NCBI RefSeq assembly: GCF_000021725.1
Contig: NC_012115.1
Span: forward strand, 514,501 to 578,500
Direction of reading: 5' to 3'
Length of the DNA stretch: 64,000 bases
From: Nautilia profundicola AmH
GTDB taxonomy: Bacteria > Campylobacterota > Campylobacteria > Campylobacterales > Nautiliaceae
Shown: positions 63,916 through 64,000 of the stretch, piece by piece
How positions within the stretch are numbered: the stretch's first letter is position 1
Layout of the letters: each line of letters opens with the position of its first letter
Program-made: the position numbers and the translations under genes
The notes under the pieces: generated by a model
Told to the model about the DNA's origin: nothing
The model's input: the letters and a program-made list of their open reading frames with translations, nothing else
Databases searched by the model: none

Positions 63916-64000
63916 TCCCTTGGCTTCCTTTATTGTCTATAAATAGTGCCAGACACCTAACATTATGTTACATTGATTTTACATTGTACTAATTTAATAG

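Overview
The window reads as a stretch of chromosome from a low-GC member of the Campylobacterota, most likely a hydrogen-using Nautiliales-type organism (Nautilia, Caminibacter or Lebetimonas). This is inferred from gene content: HypF, a six-gene Ech-type group 4 [NiFe] hydrogenase, flagellar genes with epsilonproteobacterial sigma-54 promoters, a XerH-type recombinase, a short glucose-6-phosphate isomerase and a PEB4-like parvulin. Genes are packed tightly, often with 1-8 base overlaps, and TTG starts are fairly common. There is no prophage, CRISPR array, transposase or rRNA operon.

Layout. 1-4.4 kb: end of an unknown protein, hypF, a periplasmic rhodanese and a divergent Crp/Fnr regulator. 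4.3-10.1 kb (minus strand): an EamA transporter and a polar amino-acid ABC system with two binding proteins, three permeases and one ATPase. 10.2-11.5 kb: two miniature flagellin-like proteins. 11.6-19.1 kb: MlaF-like ATPase, HlyD-like protein, DapE, an AT-rich membrane protein, methyltransferase, M20 amidohydrolase, GNAT, YqiA-like esterase and a lipoprotein. 19.2-23.1 kb: a MacB/Lol-like ABC exporter with a LolA-like protein and an outer-membrane barrel. 23.1-29.6 kb: ligA, an N-degron operon clpS-clpA-aat, and pgi. 29.6-31.6 kb: an S24 (LexA/CI-type) repressor divergent from a Y-family polymerase. 31.6-35.5 kb: flgG and flgF (each with a sigma-54 promoter) and rpoD. 35.5-41.9 kb: nadE, lpxK, a YfgM-like protein, a BamB-like lipoprotein, xerH, an unknown gene, coaX, hisG and a methyltransferase. 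41.9-46.2 kb: nth, yebC, a parvulin, fba and a PLP enzyme. 46.3-51.5 kb: echABCDEF-like hydrogenase. 51.5-53.3 kb: a 2-hydroxyacid dehydrogenase, a tetraheme cytochrome and tRNA-Lys/Glu/Val/Asp. 53.4-61.1 kb: a minus-strand cell-envelope and purine cluster (YkgJ-like, mtfA-like, crcB, plsC, SH3 protein, M23 peptidase, purQ, purS, purC, ctpA). 61.3-63.9 kb: clpB, interrupted by a frameshift.

The least expected structure is a set of dispersed, degenerate short-unit tandem repeats (units of 7, 8 and 10 bases). One family, built on GAGAATG/GAGAATT, lies in frame inside hypF at two domain linkers. The same family forms three gene junctions where an identical 15-mer supplies a Shine-Dalgarno sequence, 8 bases of spacing and the start codon. 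Other families sit between ABC-transporter genes, before the HlyD-like gene, around the lpxK start, and between the S24 repressor and the polymerase. The repressor/polymerase pair has a near-consensus sigma-70 promoter with operator-like inverted repeats in its spacer and downstream of its -10, which suggests an autoregulated DNA-damage switch.
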